This document shows, piece by piece, positions 61,486-64,000 of a stretch of DNA of 64,000 bases; the stretch's first letter is position 1; every line of letters starts with the position of its first letter. Origin of the DNA: Streptomyces sp. 1-11 (GTDB lineage Bacteria; Actinomycetota; Actinomycetes; Streptomycetales; Streptomycetaceae); contig NZ_BJTV01000016.1 in NCBI RefSeq assembly GCF_007176755.1, positions 116,641-180,640 on the forward strand, written 5' to 3'. The notes beneath the pieces were generated by a model. The model searched no databases. It saw nothing but the letters and a program-made list of their open reading frames with translations, and was not told the origin of the DNA. The position numbers and the translations under genes were made by a program.

Positions 61486-62025
61486 TCAGCCCTCGGCGGG
61501 CGTCTCGTACTCACCGATGAGCTGGGCACGCGCGATCGCGTGGAACCGCAGATTGAAACCGACGACCGCCGGGGAGACGTCCGCGTCCGGACCGAGCTTC
61601 TCCTGGTCCACCGCGTACACCGTGAAGACGTAGCGGTGCGGGCCGTCGCCCGGCGGCGGCGCGGCGCCCCCGAAGTCCTTGGACCCGTAGTCGTTGCGGA
61701 CGTGCACGGCGCCCTCGGGCAGTCCCTCGAACCCGCCGCTGCCCGCACCCGCCGGCAGCTCCGTCACGGAGGCCGGGATGTCGAACAGGACCCAGTGCCA
61801 GAACCCGCTGCCGGTCGGCGCGTCGGGGTCGTAGCAGGTCACGGCGAAACTCTTGGTCTCCGCCGGGAACCCCTCCCAGCGAAGCTGCGGCGAGGTGTTC
61901 CCCTCCGCGTGGACCTGGGCGCTCTTCAGCGTCGCGCCCTCCTCGAAGTCCTCGCTCGTCACCGTGAACGACGGAACGGGCGGATGGAAGTCGTGGGGGA
62001 GCGGCCGCCGCTTGAGCTCGGTCAC
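61486..62025 (-). CDS. YbhB/YbcL family (PEBP-like) protein
   Basis: 179 residues from GTG 62023-62025, GGAGG at the right distance. PEBP fold: GNTSPQLRWEGFPAETKSFAVTCYDPDAPTGSGFWHWVLFDIPA and YVFTVYAVD. Ligand-binding DPDAP and GxxxHW residues are intact. Related proteins bind anionic or phospho-ligands; bacterial function unclear. Cytosolic. Confidence 0.92.
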   Translation of the reverse strand: MTELKRRPLPHDFHPPVPSFTVTSEDFEEGATLKSAQVHAEGNTSPQLRWEGFPAETKSFAVTCYDPDAPTGSGFWHWVLFDIPASVTELPAGAGSGGFEGLPEGAVHVRNDYGSKDFGGAAPPPGDGPHRYVFTVYAVDQEKLGPDADVSPAVVGFNLRFHAIARAQLIGEYETPAEG

Positions 62026-62068
62026 CTCGGTACCTCCTGATCGGTTACTGGAATCAGCAGTTCCGAGC

Positions 62069-62851
62069 CTAGAACCAGTTCCGCCGGGAGCCGACCTCGG
62101 ACAGCCACTGGTTGAGGTAGGCCGCCCAGTCGGTCCCGTGGTAGTCGTTCAGACCCACCTGGAAGGAACGGAAGGTGTCCGAGCCCTCGCTGAACAGCCC
62201 CGACTTCTTGTCCATCTCCAGGACGACGTCCATGGCGTGCTCGTCGGCCACGAAGCTCAGCTCGACCTGGTTCAGCCCCCGGTACTGCGACGGCGGGTAG
62301 AACTCGATCTCCTGGTAGAAGGGCAGCCGCTGCCGCGTGCCCCGGATGTGCCCGCGCTCCATGTCGGCGCTCTTGAAGCGGAAGCCGAGCTGGATGAAGG
62401 CGTCCAGGATCGCCTGCTGCGCCGGCAGCGGGTGCACGTTGATCGGGTCGAGGTCGCCGGAGTCCACCGCGCGGGCGATCGCCAGTTCGGTGGTCACTCC
62501 GATGTGCATGCCGCGCAGTTCCTGCCCGTCGATCATCGTGACCGGCGTCTCCCAGGGGATCTCGAGCCCGAACGGCACCGCGTGCACGGCGCCCGCCTGC
62601 AGCTCGAAGGCGCCACCGAGCCGCACCTTGGTGAACTCGATGTCCTGCTTGTACTCCTGGTCGCCGCTCTCCACCTCGACCTTGGCCTGCAGCCCCACGG
62701 ACAGGCCCTCGATGGCCTGGTTCACGGACCCGCCCTGGATGCGCACCTCGCCCTGGACGACACCGCCCGGGACGACGTTGACCTCGGTGAGCACCGTCTC
62801 GACCGAGGCCCCGCCGGCCCCGAGGCTCGCGAGCAGCTTCTTGAACGCCAT
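62069..62851 (-). CDS. Spo0M-like sporulation protein
   Basis: 260 residues, AAGGGAGAG before ATG 62849-62851. Arrestin-like beta fold of the SpoOM family: MAFKKLLASLGAGGASVETVLTEVNVVPGGVVQGEVRIQGG, ...IEFTKVRLGGAFELQAGAVHAVPFGLEIPWETPVT and VELSFVADEHAMDVVLEMDKK. In Bacillus, Spo0M modulates sporulation; in Streptomyces it may link to development. Monocistronic, divergent from the glycosylase gene. Confidence 0.93.
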   Translation of the reverse strand: MAFKKLLASLGAGGASVETVLTEVNVVPGGVVQGEVRIQGGSVNQAIEGLSVGLQAKVEVESGDQEYKQDIEFTKVRLGGAFELQAGAVHAVPFGLEIPWETPVTMIDGQELRGMHIGVTTELAIARAVDSGDLDPINVHPLPAQQAILDAFIQLGFRFKSADMERGHIRGTRQRLPFYQEIEFYPPSQYRGLNQVELSFVADEHAMDVVLEMDKKSGLFSEGSDTFRSFQVGLNDYHGTDWAAYLNQWLSEVGSRRNWF

Positions 62852-62951
62852 GACTCTCCCTTTACGAAAGGACCCTCGCCCCGTACAAACGCGATCGGAC
62901 CACCGGCGGTTCCGGCCGGACGGCCACCCGTCTGGGCTACCCTCGGAGGGC

Positions 62952-63602
62952 ATGATCGCGCCCCCGGACCGTAAGCCACTGCCCCGAGCCTTCTTCGACC
63001 GCCCCGTGCTCCAGGTCGCACCCGACCTGCTCGGCCGCATCCTGGTCCGCGCGACCCCCGACGGCCCGATCGCGGTACGCATCACCGAGGTCGAGGCGTA
63101 CGACGGCCCCAACGACCCCGGCTCGCACGCCTACCGCGGCCGCACCGCACGCAACGACGTGATGTTCGGCCCCGCCGGGCACGTGTACGTCTACTTCACC
63201 TACGGCATGTGGCACTGCATGAACCTGGTGTGCGGACCCGAGGGCACGGCGAGCGCCGTGCTGCTCCGGGCCGGCGAGGTCGTCGAGGGCGCCGAGCTGG
63301 CCCGCGAACGCAGGGTTTCGGCCCGGAACGACAAGGAACTGGCCAAGGGCCCGGCCCGCCTCGCCACGGCGCTGGGCGTGGACCGCGCCCTCGACGACAC
63401 CGACGCGTGCGCCGCCGGCGAGACGCCGCTGAGGATGCTGACCGGCACTCCGGTCCCTTCCGGCCAGGTGAGGAGCGGTCCGCGCACCGGGGTCGCCGGC
63501 GAGGGCGGCGACGGGGACGTCCACCCGTGGCGCTTCTGGGTGGCCGACGACCCGACCGTGAGCCCGTACCGGGCCCACGTGCCGAGGCGGCGCCGTAGTT
63601 GA
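62952..63602 (+). CDS. DNA-3-methyladenine glycosylase (AAG/MPG type)
   Basis: 216 residues, GGAGGG before ATG 62952. AAG fold: LPRAFFDRPVLQVAPDLLGRILVR, ITEVEAYDGPNDPGSHAYRGRTARNDVMFGPAGHVYVYFTYGMWHCMNLV (catalytic Glu in EVEAY, intercalating Tyr in YVYFTYG) and GPARLATALGV. Removes alkylated purines in base-excision repair. A short C-terminal extension is typical for actinobacteria. Confidence 0.94.
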   Translation: MIAPPDRKPLPRAFFDRPVLQVAPDLLGRILVRATPDGPIAVRITEVEAYDGPNDPGSHAYRGRTARNDVMFGPAGHVYVYFTYGMWHCMNLVCGPEGTASAVLLRAGEVVEGAELARERRVSARNDKELAKGPARLATALGVDRALDDTDACAAGETPLRMLTGTPVPSGQVRSGPRTGVAGEGGDGDVHPWRFWVADDPTVSPYRAHVPRRRRS

Positions 63603-63629
63603 CTCCGCCCCGGAAGGTGCGTAATGTGG

Positions 63630-64000
63630 CCCGAGCCGCTGAACCGGGTACGGTGATCGCCTGCAGCCGGAGCGGCAAACCCACTAGCTAGCTACAACCC
63701 CTCAGCGGGGTCGATTGTGGCGCGCCCGCGCGTCCGAATTCGAACTCGCCCGACTCGATTATGAGTCGCCGGGGGAATCGGCTAACGTAGTGAATGTCGA
63801 AAGGCCGCAGGGCGAAAGCCCAGGGCCCGCCGGCAAATCCCGCCGACAGGGAATCGGACGCCGAAAGGATCTGATAAAGTCGGAACCGCCGGAAAGGGAA
63901 ACGCGGAAGCGGGAACCTGGAAAGCACCGAGGAAATCGGGTCGAGAAAAGATCTGATAGAGTCGGAAACGCAAGAACGAAGGGAAGCGCCCGGAGGAAAG
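63630..64000 (+). promoter_or_regulatory. promoter and leader region of an rRNA operon (16S lies beyond the window)
   Basis: The 398 bp after the glycosylase gene contain no ORF. GATCTGATAAAGTCGGAA (63868-63885) and GATCTGATAGAGTCGGAA (63950-63967) recur 82 bp apart, each with a -10-like TAAAGT or TAGAGT, as in Streptomyces rrn leaders with several tandem promoters. TTATGA-N18-TAACGT near 63757-63790 may be another promoter. The end of the window (GGAAGCGCCCGGAGGAAAG) matches my memory of the pre-16S leader. Confidence 0.7.

Overview
The window is high-GC actinobacterial DNA and almost certainly a Streptomyces chromosome. Indicators are the coding style (frequent GTG/TTG starts, ATGA/GTGA start-stop overlaps, 'AGGAGG'-like ribosome sites) and Streptomyces-type markers: a 73-residue Gbn-type nucleoid protein, a streptophobe-family protein, an SGM_5486-type 39-residue peptide, an AmaP/Asp23/DUF6286 cassette and Spo0M. 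From memory, the gene order resembles the conserved S. coelicolor segment running from the gbn gene to the rRNA operon next to a 3-methyladenine glycosylase gene; I could not verify this by search.

Left chromosomal part (1-37,349): ABC-F ATPase, Gbn-like protein, enoyl-CoA hydratase, an Asp23-like gene facing a five-gene Asp23/DUF2273/Asp23/DUF6286/AmaP operon, SDR, GH15 glycosidase, SURF1, a Cys-rich small protein, a DEDDh exonuclease with BRCT domain, VIT-family transporter, zinc alcohol dehydrogenase, type III CoA-transferase-like protein, subtilase, DUF485 plus acetate-type symporter, MoaA, TyrS, the TldD/TldE pair, FabG-FabI, FadR-type regulator with a divergent MFS exporter, SixA-type phosphatase, SerB, streptophobe protein and a double-FHA ABC transporter.

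Integrated element (37,350-52,524, about 15.1 kb): bounded by a perfect 30-bp direct repeat that is itself a bidirectional terminator. It carries actinomycete integrative-conjugative element (AICE) functions: GntR/UTRA repressor, Xis-like HTH proteins, a chain of tiny coupled genes with Spd-like membrane proteins, an FtsK/TraB-type translocase, an XRE repressor, a Prim-Pol primase, an AAA-type replication ATPase and a tyrosine integrase. Between the replication genes and the integrase lies a fragment of a phage packaging and head module: HNH nuclease, P27-type small terminase and HK97-type major capsid protein. No portal, large terminase, protease or tail gene is present. This conjugative-plus-capsid mixture is the most unusual thing in the window.

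Right chromosomal part (52,525-64,000): a secreted lytic transglycosylase with a long structured leader, QueA-like protein plus SDR, a GAF histidine kinase/NarL-type regulator pair, a conserved hypothetical, ABC ATPase, NfeD plus SPFH membrane pair, HNH protein, PEBP-family protein, Spo0M, 3-methyladenine-DNA glycosylase, and at the extreme end the promoter/leader region of an rRNA operon whose 16S gene lies outside the window. No tRNA gene, CRISPR array or insertion sequence was recognised.
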